A stretch of 64,000 bases of DNA. Origin: Loktanella sp. Alg231-35 (GTDB lineage Bacteria; Pseudomonadota; Alphaproteobacteria; Rhodobacterales; Rhodobacteraceae). A model generated the notes under the pieces. The model searched no databases and was not told the DNA's origin. It worked only from the letters and a program-made list of their open reading frames with translations. The DNA is taken from contig NZ_FREV01000004.1 of NCBI RefSeq assembly GCF_900143545.1, positions 372,001 through 436,000 of the forward strand, in the 5' to 3' direction. This document shows positions 25,445 to 34,668 of the stretch, piece after piece (position 1 is the stretch's first letter; the number at the start of each line of letters is the position of its first letter). The position numbers were made by a program, and so were the translations under genes.

Positions 25445-26587
25445 ATGTCAGCTTCGCTTTGTCTTGCCAATGCGGAACTGGTCTTGCCAGACGCGGTGGT
25501 GCGGGGGCGGATCACAATTCAGGACGGTGTAATCGCAGGTGTGACCGAAGGGGGCGAGGTCCCTGCCGGCGCTGTGGATTGTCAGGGCGACTATGTCATC
25601 CCCGGATTGGTCGAACTGCACACCGACAACCTGGAACGCCATATTGAACCCCGCCCCGAAGTGGACTGGCCGCGCCTGCCCGGCTTGATCGCCCATGACG
25701 CTGAATTAGCATCAACCGGCATCACGACAGTCTTTGATGCATTGCGGGTTGGATCGCTGCATAACAGCAAGGGACGCTACAAAGCCTATGCGCGTGAGCT
25801 TGCGAATGAGCTTTTGGCAGCCCGTGCGGCAGGGCTATTCAAGATCAGCCACTTTCTACACCTGCGCGCTGAAGTCTGCTCGGAAACCCTATTGGAAGAA
25901 TTTGCGGAATTCAGTGCTGAAGATCGCGTCGGCATCGTTAGCCTGATGGATCACACGCCGGGCCAGCGGCAGTTCCGCGACCTTGCAGCGCTCAAAACCT
26001 ATGTGGCCAAGAAACGCGGCTTGACGGACGACGAATTCAAAGATCATGTCGCCAATCTGATTGCCCTGCAAAAACGCGTCGGCGCAAAACACGAGGCCGG
26101 CGCCGTGAAAGAGGCGCGCAGACTGAACGCTGCACTGGCCAGCCACGACGACACAACCGCCAAGCATGTTGCGACATCGCGTGACAACGGTGTCAGTTTC
26201 GCAGAGTTCCCAACCACATTAGAGGCGGCGCAATCCTGCCATGACAACGGCATTAAGGTTATGATGGGCGCGCCCAACATTGTGCGTGGCGGCTCGCATT
26301 CCGGCAATGTATCTGCGTCGGAACTGGCAGAGCACGGCTTGCTCGACATGATCTCATCTGACTACGTGCCGTCGGCGCTTCTGTTGTCCGCATTTCACCT
26401 CTCGCGCTTGTGGAACGATCTGCCGCGCGCCATCGCCTGCGTGACGGGATGCCCGGCGAAGGCAACTGGCCTGACGGACCGTGGGGCGCTGGCAACAGGT
26501 TTGCGCGGCGATGTTGTCCGCGTAGCTGTCAGCAACGAAACACCCATCACCAAAAGCGTCTGGAGCCGCGGCGCGCGCGTCAGCTAG
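25445..26587 (+). CDS. phnM: Alpha-D-ribose 1-methylphosphonate 5-triphosphate diphosphatase PhnM
   Basis: A 380-residue amidohydrolase-fold enzyme. In the C-P lyase pathway PhnM removes pyrophosphate from ribose 1-methylphosphonate 5-triphosphate. Visible metal-site motifs are GLVELHTDNLERH (HxD), the MDHTPGQRQF stretch, ASHDDTTAKH and a final SSDYVPSALL aspartate. I start at 25445 (MSASLCLANAELVLPD) where homology begins; an earlier ATG at 25394 would add 17 residues and overlap the divergent gene. No phnGHIJKL gene is present in the window, so PhnM here is separated from the C-P lyase core. Confidence 0.87.
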   Translation: MSASLCLANAELVLPDAVVRGRITIQDGVIAGVTEGGEVPAGAVDCQGDYVIPGLVELHTDNLERHIEPRPEVDWPRLPGLIAHDAELASTGITTVFDALRVGSLHNSKGRYKAYARELANELLAARAAGLFKISHFLHLRAEVCSETLLEEFAEFSAEDRVGIVSLMDHTPGQRQFRDLAALKTYVAKKRGLTDDEFKDHVANLIALQKRVGAKHEAGAVKEARRLNAALASHDDTTAKHVATSRDNGVSFAEFPTTLEAAQSCHDNGIKVMMGAPNIVRGGSHSGNVSASELAEHGLLDMISSDYVPSALLLSAFHLSRLWNDLPRAIACVTGCPAKATGLTDRGALATGLRGDVVRVAVSNETPITKSVWSRGARVS

Positions 26588-26596
26588 CGCCCGGAC

Positions 26597-28378
26597 TTAT
26601 CCCAGCCACATGCGGCCTTGTTGGTCCAACCCATAATGGGTTGTCAGATCAAGGAAGTGATCCTGCGCTGGCGGTTGTTCTTGCCATGCCATCGCACTCA
26701 CACCAAGGATGCGGGGCATCAGCATCGGCCAAAGCTGTTCATCTTGCGTCGTAAACTCTGACCAGAACGCGCCCTGCACGCCGATGATCCGATCCGCCAG
26801 TGCTGGATCCGGCACCGGGTCCCAGTTGACGGTATCGGCGGTGTCGACAAATGCAGCCCAGCTTGCCCCCCAATCGTCAGGATCGTCCGTATGCGCCATG
26901 TCCATGTAGACATGCTGCGCCGGGGTCATCACAACATCATAGCCTGCGCGGGCCGCATCAAGGCCGGGGCCCTGTCCGGTCCAGCTAAAGAGGATCGCAT
27001 CGTGGCCGATGCCACCCCCTGCCCCTTGGGCGGCTTCCTCCCACGCAGCGGGCCGCTGTCCGTTGGCCTGCGCAATGGCCGCAAGCCGCGATATTGTCCA
27101 ACTTTGCAGGTCCTTGGTTGTCTCTAATCCATGTTCAGCCATCAGCGCCCGCGCCATGGGGCTGCCCATCCACGTGTCTTCTGGCAATTCATCACAACCG
27201 AGATGTAGATGGTTGAAGGGGAAAAGGTCGCCCACTTCGCGCGTGACTGCCTCTAGAATCTTCCATGTCTTGGGCTGGGCAGGGTTGAGCGCGTTACCAC
27301 GATAGCCTTGCACCGACTGTTCAGCGCCATTGTCAGCGGGGTCGCGCGTTTCAGGGAATATTGTGGTGATGGCCAGCGCATGCGCCGGCGCTTCGATCTC
27401 TGGCATCACTTCGATATTCAACGCTTTGGCGTGGGCGATGACCTGTCGCGCGTCTTCCTTGGAATAACTGCCCCCCTCAACGGGTTGCCCGTTGAACATG
27501 CCGGGCAACGTCTGACCTTCGCCGCGCAATGCCGTTTTCTGCCAAAGCTCCGGGACAGAAGTGATCTCAAGCCGGAACGCCTCATCATCGGCGAAATGCC
27601 AGTGAAACCGGTTGAGCTTGAGCATCGCCATCAGATCGAGAAGCAACAGGATCGTCGGCATCTGATAGAAGTGGCGCGCGGTATCAAGGTGCTGGCCCCG
27701 CCAATCAAAACGCGGGGCGTCAGTGATGCACCCCTTGGGCAGGGGCCCGTGTTGCAGCAAGGTCAGTAACGTGATCCCGGCGTAAAAGCGGCCACCGTAA
27801 GAACCAGCAGCGATGCGCACACCATCATCAGAGATATCAATCTCATAAGCATCTTCAGGCAGATCTGCCGCCACGGTCGTAACGCGATGCGACCCACGGA
27901 ACGCCATCCCCTGCCGGTCCGCAAGATCAGCAACCGTCGCCAGCGCCGGATCGTCAGAACTGAAACCGTCCGCGGCCAATGACCCGCCTGAAGGTATCCA
28001 GCTTGTCGGCTGCGGCACCAGCGCCAAACCTTCAACAGCCACTGGTTTTGCCTTTGATGCCAGATGACGACCCGCAGGCGTTGGCGGCAATGAAATAACC
28101 TCTTTGTCGCAGCGCAGATAGGGGCCCAGCGGCATCCAAGCCCTGTTCGCTGGTTTGAAGCCCCCGCTGTATTTGATGACAACCTCATGCACCTGCCCGG
28201 CTTTCAGATCAGGCAGTGCTATTTCAACGTAGCTTCCTAGAGAGCGGATACTATCGCCGCCGGAAACAGGCTCCAGCGGTGCCATGCCAGAGCAGCACAG
28301 GACGGGCAGGTGCAGATCGCGGTCGGGCGTGATTGCGCACAGCATCTCCATGCCCACGATACGGCAAGTGTATTGCAT
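26597..28378 (-). CDS. Beta-N-acetylhexosaminidase (GH20)
   Basis: A 593-residue glycoside hydrolase of family 20 that releases terminal GlcNAc or GalNAc. The catalytic barrel starts near residue 220 (DWRGQHLDTARHFY), and the HLGCDELPEDTW motif carries the Asp-Glu pair of the substrate-assisted mechanism. WTGQG and WAAFVDT stretches add the aromatic site residues. There is no signal peptide, so it probably works in the cytoplasm on imported oligosaccharides. It follows the GntR regulator gene by one base on the same strand and is divergent from the ABC importer operon. Confidence 0.9.
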   Translation of the reverse strand: MQYTCRIVGMEMLCAITPDRDLHLPVLCCSGMAPLEPVSGGDSIRSLGSYVEIALPDLKAGQVHEVVIKYSGGFKPANRAWMPLGPYLRCDKEVISLPPTPAGRHLASKAKPVAVEGLALVPQPTSWIPSGGSLAADGFSSDDPALATVADLADRQGMAFRGSHRVTTVAADLPEDAYEIDISDDGVRIAAGSYGGRFYAGITLLTLLQHGPLPKGCITDAPRFDWRGQHLDTARHFYQMPTILLLLDLMAMLKLNRFHWHFADDEAFRLEITSVPELWQKTALRGEGQTLPGMFNGQPVEGGSYSKEDARQVIAHAKALNIEVMPEIEAPAHALAITTIFPETRDPADNGAEQSVQGYRGNALNPAQPKTWKILEAVTREVGDLFPFNHLHLGCDELPEDTWMGSPMARALMAEHGLETTKDLQSWTISRLAAIAQANGQRPAAWEEAAQGAGGGIGHDAILFSWTGQGPGLDAARAGYDVVMTPAQHVYMDMAHTDDPDDWGASWAAFVDTADTVNWDPVPDPALADRIIGVQGAFWSEFTTQDEQLWPMLMPRILGVSAMAWQEQPPAQDHFLDLTTHYGLDQQGRMWLG

Positions 28379-28379
28379 G

Positions 28380-29135
28380 TCAGTCCAGCCTTAATTCGGA
28401 GACGAAATCATAGATTTCAGAGCGATAAAAACCGCTGGTGAATTCAATCGGACGGCCCGTGGACAGATACCCGGTCCGGTCGATCTGCAGAATGGCAGCG
28501 CCTTGCGCCAAGCCAAGCATCTCTGCCACTGACGCGGTCGCATTCACCGCCCTGACCCGCTGAATAGCGCGCGTCGGTGCCGCGTTTCGCACTCGCAGAA
28601 GATCATATAGCGATGTACCAACCTTGTCGGGGCGCGGCAGGATGTCTTCGGGAAGGGATGAATACTCTAACGCCATAGGCACGCCGTCACCACTGCGCAG
28701 CCGGTGGATGCGCGCCACCTGATGATGTGATGCAAGCCCCAGCACCGTCGTCTCGGCCGGTGTCGGCCGGAACAATCCGTTGAGCAGAACGCGGCTTGAG
28801 GATGCAATGCCGCGCGCTTGCAGGTTTTCGGTGAAAGACACCAGCGACGACAATGATTGCTCAAACCGTTCGCCTTGACCGCGTACAAAAGATCCGGCCC
28901 CGTGCCGCTGTTCTATCATACCTGCCGAGACAAGCTCACCAATCGCCTTGCGCACAGTGACGCGGCTGATCTGGGCAATTTCCGCGATTTCACGCTCAGA
29001 AGGCAGTTGATCATCCGGGGCCAATTCGCCCGATGTGATCAGCCCGACAATGTGGCGGTATAGCTGCTTGTAGCGCGGCCCGCGGCCTTCGCGAAACCAC
29101 TGGGCAGCACCGAGTGCGGCGGTGAAATCAGTCAT
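28380..29135 (-). CDS. GntR-family regulator of amino-sugar genes (NagR/DasR-like)
   Basis: A 251-residue HutC-type GntR regulator: winged helix near 40-75 (PSEREIAEIAQISRVTVRKAI) and a C-terminal UTRA domain. Its place between the hexosaminidase and the divergent ABC/catabolic operon indicates control of both by an amino-sugar phosphate (inference from NagR/DasR). The 205-base gap upstream holds several GGTAT-type half sites. Confidence 0.83.
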   Translation of the reverse strand: MTDFTAALGAAQWFREGRGPRYKQLYRHIVGLITSGELAPDDQLPSEREIAEIAQISRVTVRKAIGELVSAGMIEQRHGAGSFVRGQGERFEQSLSSLVSFTENLQARGIASSSRVLLNGLFRPTPAETTVLGLASHHQVARIHRLRSGDGVPMALEYSSLPEDILPRPDKVGTSLYDLLRVRNAAPTRAIQRVRAVNATASVAEMLGLAQGAAILQIDRTGYLSTGRPIEFTSGFYRSEIYDFVSELRLD

Positions 29136-29152
29136 TTTGCGCCTCTTCTTCC

Positions 29153-29278
29153 GGTATCAGTAAATAATACCAATTTCGCAACTTGATACCACCTATAGCA
29201 CCAATGTCTTAACAAATACTTATATATTATTGGTATTTGGGCAAGAGTATAATTTTGGTATTAAAGTGGTAGTAATAC
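29153..29278. promoter_or_regulatory. Cluster of GGTAT/ATACC half sites between the GntR gene and the ABC operon
   Basis: Repeated elements: GGTATC at 29153, AATACCAA at 29166-29173, GATACCAC at 29185-29192, TTGGTATT at 29230-29237 and 29255-29262, TGGTAGT at 29267-29273; GTATTA/TAATAC also forms an inverted pair (29258-29278). The divergent promoter region is AT-rich. These are the most likely binding sites of the adjacent GntR regulator. Confidence 0.5.
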
Positions 29279-29340
29279 TGTACACTTGGTTTAGGCTGAA
29301 TGAAAGCGGTTGATTCGACACCGCATCTCCGGGGGGAAAC

Positions 29341-30279
29341 ATGGCGGACACGTCCCAAGCAGCAACGCAGACCTTTGAAGCACGGCAAGGCCGTACGCTT
29401 CCTGAAAGTGTCTTTGCATGGATGCTGATCGGCCCGGCGATGCTTTTCATCGCGGTCATCGTTGCCTGGCCTTTGGCCGAAACGGTGCGCCTGTCCTTTA
29501 TGGAGGCTGACCTTGGTGGTGAGCAATACGTTGGCTTTGCCAACTACGCAGACTTGATGGACAGCCGGAAATTTCATCAGACCATCGTACGGACCTTCTA
29601 TTGGATGTTCCTTTCGGTTGGCCTGAAACTAATCCTTGGCCTGATCGGTGCCACGCTGCTGAACGCGGCAGTGCCCGGTCGCGGCTTGTTTCGAGTTTTG
29701 GTCATGCCGCCGTGGGTCATTCCGATTGCGATCGGCTGTATTGGCTGGCTTTGGCTTTACAATGGCTATTTCGGTGTACTGTCAGGCACGATGATGCAGC
29801 TAGGTATCACGGACGGACCGTTTGAATTCCTCGCCCATAAGCAATCGGCTTTCTACTCTGCTGTGGTCACAGACGTCTGGGTCGGTACACCGATGGTGAC
29901 ACTGTTCTTTCTTGCGGCCATGCAGGGTGTGCCAAGGGACCTGTATGAAGCCGCCTATGTTGATGGAGCGAGCCGTTGGTACCGCTTTCGCCGCATCACG
30001 ATCCCGCAAATCATGCCGGTGATCGTCTCGATGTCGCTGCTTTCTGCAATCTTCACCTTCAACAGCTTTGAGATCATCTGGATCCTGACCGAAGGCGGCC
30101 CACGCAGTGCCACAACAACCCTGATCGTGGACACCTATAAGACCGCCATCAGCAACTTCAAATTCGGCGAAGGGTCGGCGCGCGCGGTGGTCATTGTGAT
30201 CCTGCTGGGCACATTCAGCCTGATCTACCTGTTCTTCCTGAACAAGGTGAACAAATACTACGGGAGCGGCAAGAAATGA
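29341..30279 (+). CDS. Amino-sugar ABC transporter permease 1 (MalF type)
   Basis: A 312-residue permease of the carbohydrate-uptake-1 family with about six helices. The cytoplasmic EAA loop EAAYVDGASRWYRFRRITIPQI is clear near residue 203. It is the first gene of the operon that runs to cutC at 40684, and its start lies 61 bases after the regulatory cluster, with GGGGGGAAAC upstream of ATG. Substrate is inferred as an amino sugar or chito-oligosaccharide from the downstream genes. Confidence 0.88.
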   Translation: MADTSQAATQTFEARQGRTLPESVFAWMLIGPAMLFIAVIVAWPLAETVRLSFMEADLGGEQYVGFANYADLMDSRKFHQTIVRTFYWMFLSVGLKLILGLIGATLLNAAVPGRGLFRVLVMPPWVIPIAIGCIGWLWLYNGYFGVLSGTMMQLGITDGPFEFLAHKQSAFYSAVVTDVWVGTPMVTLFFLAAMQGVPRDLYEAAYVDGASRWYRFRRITIPQIMPVIVSMSLLSAIFTFNSFEIIWILTEGGPRSATTTLIVDTYKTAISNFKFGEGSARAVVIVILLGTFSLIYLFFLNKVNKYYGSGKK

Positions 30280-31118
30280 TGGACCGTTACACTAAGCTGC
30301 AAATGGTCGGCATCTACGCAGCGATCACGATATTTCTGATTTTCATCCTGCTACCGTTCTTTGAAATGTTCATGGCATCACTGCGCCCGCTCGAGCACCT
30401 GTTCCGCAGCCCATACCAATTCTGGTCGGATGATTTTTCGTTCCAGGCCTACCGGGACATGTGGGTCACGGTGCCTTTGCTGGGCCGCTATATCCTGAAC
30501 TCGATCTTCATCGCGTCGATGGTGACAGGGATCACAATGGTCTTTGTCGTGCCAGCCGCCTATGCCTATGCCAGGCTGCAATTTCCTTTCAAGAACCTCA
30601 CACTTGGCATCTTTCTGGGCGTGAACATGTTCACCGGTGCCGTGTTGCTGATCCCGCTTTACCGCGTGCTGCGCACAATGGGTCTGCTGAATACCTATTG
30701 GGCCATGATCGTGCCCGGTGTGGCTTTCCTCATTCCAACCGGTATCTGGCTGCTGCGCTCTTACCTTGAGAAAATCCCGCGCGAGCTGGAGGAAGCGGCC
30801 TTTGTCGATGGCGCCAGCCGTATGTACACCCTGCGCCGCGTCGTGCTGCCACTGGCCGTGCCCGGTCTGATCGTTGTGGGTGTTGCAGTGTTCATTGGCG
30901 CTTATGCCCAACAGTTTCTATTTGCGATCACGTTCAACCAACAACGTGAGCTGCAACCCCTGCCAGCCGGTCTGTTCGAATTTATCGGTTATCAGGATGT
31001 CACCTGGAACCAGATGATGGCCGCTGCCTTGGTCGGCGTGCTGCCGGTCATGGTCATCTTCTTGTTCCTGCAAAAGTATCTCGTCGCGGGTCTGACCGCT
31101 GGCGCGGTTAAAGAATAA
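30276..31118 (+). CDS. Amino-sugar ABC transporter permease 2 (MalG type)
   Basis: A 280-residue permease with six helices and the EAA loop LEEAAFVDGASRMYTLRRVV near residue 171. It overlaps permease 1 by four bases (ATGA) and begins with two consecutive ATG codons. It forms the heteromeric membrane part of the importer with permease 1. Confidence 0.89.
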   Translation: MMDRYTKLQMVGIYAAITIFLIFILLPFFEMFMASLRPLEHLFRSPYQFWSDDFSFQAYRDMWVTVPLLGRYILNSIFIASMVTGITMVFVVPAAYAYARLQFPFKNLTLGIFLGVNMFTGAVLLIPLYRVLRTMGLLNTYWAMIVPGVAFLIPTGIWLLRSYLEKIPRELEEAAFVDGASRMYTLRRVVLPLAVPGLIVVGVAVFIGAYAQQFLFAITFNQQRELQPLPAGLFEFIGYQDVTWNQMMAAALVGVLPVMVIFLFLQKYLVAGLTAGAVKE

Positions 31119-31145
31119 CCAATCAGTCAACTAGGGAGACTAAAT

Positions 31146-32357
31146 ATGAGACGAATGACAATGACTTTGGGGGCGGTGTTGCTATCCAGTGGGGCCTCAA
31201 TGGCCGTGGCTGACAGCCACGCGGCAGAGCTGCACTTTATCATGTGCGGCGGCGAAGTACGTGAAGCGGATCAGGCAGTTGTCGATCAGTTCATCGCGGA
31301 CAACGAAGGCGTGACCGTCAATCTGGAAGCCGTGCCATGGGGCACATGCCAGGACAAATCCCTGACACTGGCGGCTGCCGGTGATCCACCATCCATCGCC
31401 TACATGGGCAGCCGCACATTGCGTCAGTTGGCCAACAACGACCTGATCGTACCCGCTCAGATCAGCGGCGACGTGATGTATCAGGAAGGTGTGCTGAACA
31501 CTGTGACTATCGAAGGACAGGAGTGGGGTTACCCACATGCGTTCTCAACCAAGGCGCTATACATCAACTGCGATATCGTCGAAGCCTCTGGTCAGGAATG
31601 TGCCGCACCAGCAACATGGGACGACATGTATGCCATGGCGCAGGGCGTTGTGGACAACACAGACAGTGCCGGTGTCGGTCTTGCTGGCAAAGACTTTGAC
31701 AACACAATGCACCAGTTCATGAACTACCTTTATTCCAACGGTGGTGTGGTGATCGATCCGGCAACGGGCGAAAACATGCTTGACAGCCAGCAGACACGCG
31801 AGACGCTGGAATTCTATGGCAAGCTGGTTGATGTGGCACAAGAAGGCCCAACCGCTTGGGAGCGGGATCAGCTTAAGGATCTGTTCAACGACGGTCAGAT
31901 CGCGATGTATGTCCAAGGCCCTTGGGGTTATGGCCAGCACAACGAAGACATCAACCAGTTGGTTGCACCTGTGCCTGCCGGCCCATCCGGTGAAAGCGGT
32001 ACAATCCTGATCACCGACAGCATTGTTGTGTTCAAAGGCTCTGGCCACGAAGAACTGGCCCACGATCTGGCCCAGCGTATCACATCGGGCGACAGCCAGT
32101 ATGACCTGGACAGCAGCTGGGGTCTGACACCGATCCTTGATTACGCTGCCATGGGCAAAACCGACCTCTATTATGAGACCGGCATCTGGCCAAACTTCAC
32201 AGCGACAATTTCGACAGGCGGCCCAGAGCCAATCGTCGAAGACTTCAAATCGCTGCAGTCGGTCTTCACCAACATGGTGCAAGGCATCATCCTCAAGGAT
32301 GACACTATCGACAATCTGGTGACGATCGCCGGTGAAGAGCTCGACGACGCACTTTAA
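31146..32357 (+). CDS. Amino-sugar ABC transporter substrate-binding protein
   Basis: A 403-residue periplasmic binding protein of family 1. Residues 1-24 are a signal peptide (...SSGASMAVADSHA). The mature protein has three or four cysteines and a WGTCQDKSLTLAAAGDPPSIAY stretch typical of sugar-binding members. AGGGAG precedes ATG 31146. A strong hairpin follows the stop, so this gene is probably expressed above the rest of the operon. Confidence 0.88.
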   Translation: MRRMTMTLGAVLLSSGASMAVADSHAAELHFIMCGGEVREADQAVVDQFIADNEGVTVNLEAVPWGTCQDKSLTLAAAGDPPSIAYMGSRTLRQLANNDLIVPAQISGDVMYQEGVLNTVTIEGQEWGYPHAFSTKALYINCDIVEASGQECAAPATWDDMYAMAQGVVDNTDSAGVGLAGKDFDNTMHQFMNYLYSNGGVVIDPATGENMLDSQQTRETLEFYGKLVDVAQEGPTAWERDQLKDLFNDGQIAMYVQGPWGYGQHNEDINQLVAPVPAGPSGESGTILITDSIVVFKGSGHEELAHDLAQRITSGDSQYDLDSSWGLTPILDYAAMGKTDLYYETGIWPNFTATISTGGPEPIVEDFKSLQSVFTNMVQGIILKDDTIDNLVTIAGEELDDAL

Positions 32358-32372
32358 GGGTTTCTCCCTGCG

Positions 32373-32407
32373 CCGGGTGGCGGTTCGCTGCCGCCCGGTT
32401 CTTTTCT
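32373..32407 (+). terminator. UUCG hairpin attenuator after the binding-protein gene
   Basis: An 11-base stem (32373-32383 with 32388-32398, two G-T pairs) closes a TTCG tetraloop and is followed by TTCTTTTCT. The tetraloop and T-rich tail fit an intrinsic terminator, but the operon continues, so it probably acts as a partial terminator or RNA end stabiliser. Confidence 0.7.
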
Positions 32408-32434
32408 CAGAATTTCAAACGGAAGCACGGCATC

Positions 32435-33535
32435 ATGGCTACTCTTGATCTCCTCTCCATCAGCAAATCATTCGGCGCCGCCAAGGTGCTGCATGACATC
32501 AGCCTCGCGATTGAGGACAAGGAATTTGTTGTTTTCGTTGGGCCCTCTGGCTGCGGCAAGTCGACATTGCTGCGGATCATCGCAGGGCTCGAAGAAGCTA
32601 CCGCCGGTCACATCATGATTGGCGGCGATGATGTCAGCACGGCACACCCAGTGGATCGCGGCATCTCGATGGTGTTTCAATCCTACGCGCTTTATCCGCA
32701 CCTCAGCGTCTATGAAAACATCGCCTTCCCGCTGCGTGTGCAGAAAATGGATCAGGCTGGCATGGACAAACTGGTGCATCGCGCCGCTGATATTTTGCAA
32801 CTGACGGATAAGCTGCAACTCAAGCCCGGTCAGTTATCTGGTGGTCAGCGTCAGCGTGTGGCGATTGGCCGATCAATCGTGCGAAACCCCAAGGTGTTCC
32901 TCTTTGATGAGCCGCTTTCGAACCTCGACGCGGCCCTGCGCGGCGACATGCGCGTTGAACTCAGCCAGTTGCACCGCAGCCTTGACGCCACGATGGTCTA
33001 TGTGACGCACGATCAGGTGGAAGCCATGACCATGGCCGACCGCATCGTTGTGTTGAACGGTGGCCGGGTTGAACAATTCGGCACGCCGATGGAACTTTAC
33101 CACCACCCCAAGACCAAATTCGTGGCTTCTTTTATTGGCCAACCCAACATGAACCTTGTCCCGGCCACGGTTGAAGGCGCCGATGCAAGCAGCATCAAGG
33201 TTGCCCTTTCCGGCGATCACCAGATGGCGCTACCTGTCGATGGCAGCACGGTGTCCAAAGGTGACAAGGTTGAAGTCGGCATCCGCCCCGAGCATGTCGC
33301 GCTTGGTAGCGATGGGCTAGATATCTCGGTCAACGTGCTGGAACGTCTTGGCGGCGTCTCCATCACATACGGCACGGTTGGCGATGGAACACGTTTCTGC
33401 GCCTCGTTGCCCGGTGACGCGCAAATTATCGAAGGCAGCACGATCAGCCTTGGCGTTGCACCAGAGGATTGCCACGTTTTTGATGCCGCAGGCGATGTTC
33501 TGCGACGCAAATCGGCACCGGCGCTGGTTGCATGA
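32435..33535 (+). CDS. Amino-sugar ABC transporter ATP-binding protein (UgpC/MsmK type)
   Basis: A 366-residue ATPase with the C-terminal TOBE/OB regulatory domain of the MalK group. Walker A GPSGCGKST, Q-loop MVFQSYALYPHLSV, signature LSGGQRQRVAIGRS and Walker B VFLFDEPLSNLDA are intact. It supplies energy to the two permeases upstream. The stop overlaps the oxidoreductase start by four bases (ATGA). Confidence 0.92.
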   Translation: MATLDLLSISKSFGAAKVLHDISLAIEDKEFVVFVGPSGCGKSTLLRIIAGLEEATAGHIMIGGDDVSTAHPVDRGISMVFQSYALYPHLSVYENIAFPLRVQKMDQAGMDKLVHRAADILQLTDKLQLKPGQLSGGQRQRVAIGRSIVRNPKVFLFDEPLSNLDAALRGDMRVELSQLHRSLDATMVYVTHDQVEAMTMADRIVVLNGGRVEQFGTPMELYHHPKTKFVASFIGQPNMNLVPATVEGADASSIKVALSGDHQMALPVDGSTVSKGDKVEVGIRPEHVALGSDGLDISVNVLERLGGVSITYGTVGDGTRFCASLPGDAQIIEGSTISLGVAPEDCHVFDAAGDVLRRKSAPALVA

Positions 33536-34668
33536 AGGTCGTCACCGCAGGGATCGGCCTGCGGGCCGGGCATGTCCTGTCGATTTTGAAAGAGGCCATG
33601 CCAGAGGTCGCATTCGTCGGCTACTATGATCCCCAGCCCACATATCTAGAGATGATCGGCACGCAGACGCCACGGTTTGACGATGTCGAGGCAATGTTGG
33701 CAGAGACCAAACCGGACCTTTTCTTTGTTGGCTCGCCCAACAGCTTTCACCTTGAGCATATCAAAATTGGCCTCAAGGCAGGCGTCCGCATCTTTACCGA
33801 AAAGCCGGTTGTGACAACCAAACAAGACACAATGGAGCTTGCGGCGCTTTTGGCGGAACACAGCACCAACAGCGTGATGGTCGGCCTGGTTCTGCGGTAT
33901 TCGCAGCACATGGTGGATCTGCGCACTGTGCTGGATCAGTTGGGGCCCGTCGTATCGCTGGAAGCCAACGAACATATCGGCCCTTACCATGGCGCATTCT
34001 TCATGCGCGACTGGCGACGCATGATAAAATGGTCCGGCGGCTTTATGCTCGAAAAATGCTGCCATGACATCGACATTTACAACATGGTGACCGGATCACG
34101 GCCCAGTAAAGTGGCCAGCTTTGGTGGGCGCAAATCATTCGTGCCAGAGTTTTCACCGACATCGAACACCGAAAACGAAATCATGCACCGCAAGAAAAGC
34201 GTGTGGGAAAATGTCGACGATCCCTTCCGCTCTGACGGCGATATCATCGACCACCAGACCGCTATTCTACACTACGAAAATGGTGCCTCTTTGGCATTCC
34301 ACACCAACCTAAACGTGCCGGATGAGCATCGCCGTTTTTGTGTGATGGGAGCTTTGGGCATGGCTGAGGGCGATTTTGTGCGCGGCCATCTGAAGGCGAC
34401 CGCTCGGGACGGGACTGTGCTGGCTAACCACGACTACACGCAGATGGATGCCGCACGCGCCTCGGCGCATTACGGTGCGGATCACATGATGGTGGACGAT
34501 ATCGTGGCCTTCCTGACCGGAAAAACCGACAGCCTGCCGGTGGGCGTCGTTGACGCACTCGAAGCAGGGCTTGCCGCGATGGCCATAGATGAGGCGCGAA
34601 TTACGGGTCAGATCGTCGATCTGACCGACACTTGGACAGAATTTGACAGTTACGGGCTAAGAACATGA
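33532..34668 (+). CDS. Gfo/Idh/MocA-family oxidoreductase or GH109-like enzyme
   Basis: A 378-residue NAD(P)-binding protein of the Gfo/Idh/MocA fold. The N-terminus is unusual: VVTAGIGLRAGHVL in place of the common GxGxxG loop, but the family TEKPVVTTKQD motif and the GGFMLEKCCHDIDIYN segment are clear. Members oxidise sugars; some relatives (GH109) are NAD-dependent alpha-N-acetylgalactosaminidases. In this operon a role on a GlcNAc or GalNAc derivative is likely, but the reaction cannot be read from the sequence. It is coupled by ATGA to both neighbours. Confidence 0.78.
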   Translation: MKVVTAGIGLRAGHVLSILKEAMPEVAFVGYYDPQPTYLEMIGTQTPRFDDVEAMLAETKPDLFFVGSPNSFHLEHIKIGLKAGVRIFTEKPVVTTKQDTMELAALLAEHSTNSVMVGLVLRYSQHMVDLRTVLDQLGPVVSLEANEHIGPYHGAFFMRDWRRMIKWSGGFMLEKCCHDIDIYNMVTGSRPSKVASFGGRKSFVPEFSPTSNTENEIMHRKKSVWENVDDPFRSDGDIIDHQTAILHYENGASLAFHTNLNVPDEHRRFCVMGALGMAEGDFVRGHLKATARDGTVLANHDYTQMDAARASAHYGADHMMVDDIVAFLTGKTDSLPVGVVDALEAGLAAMAIDEARITGQIVDLTDTWTEFDSYGLRT

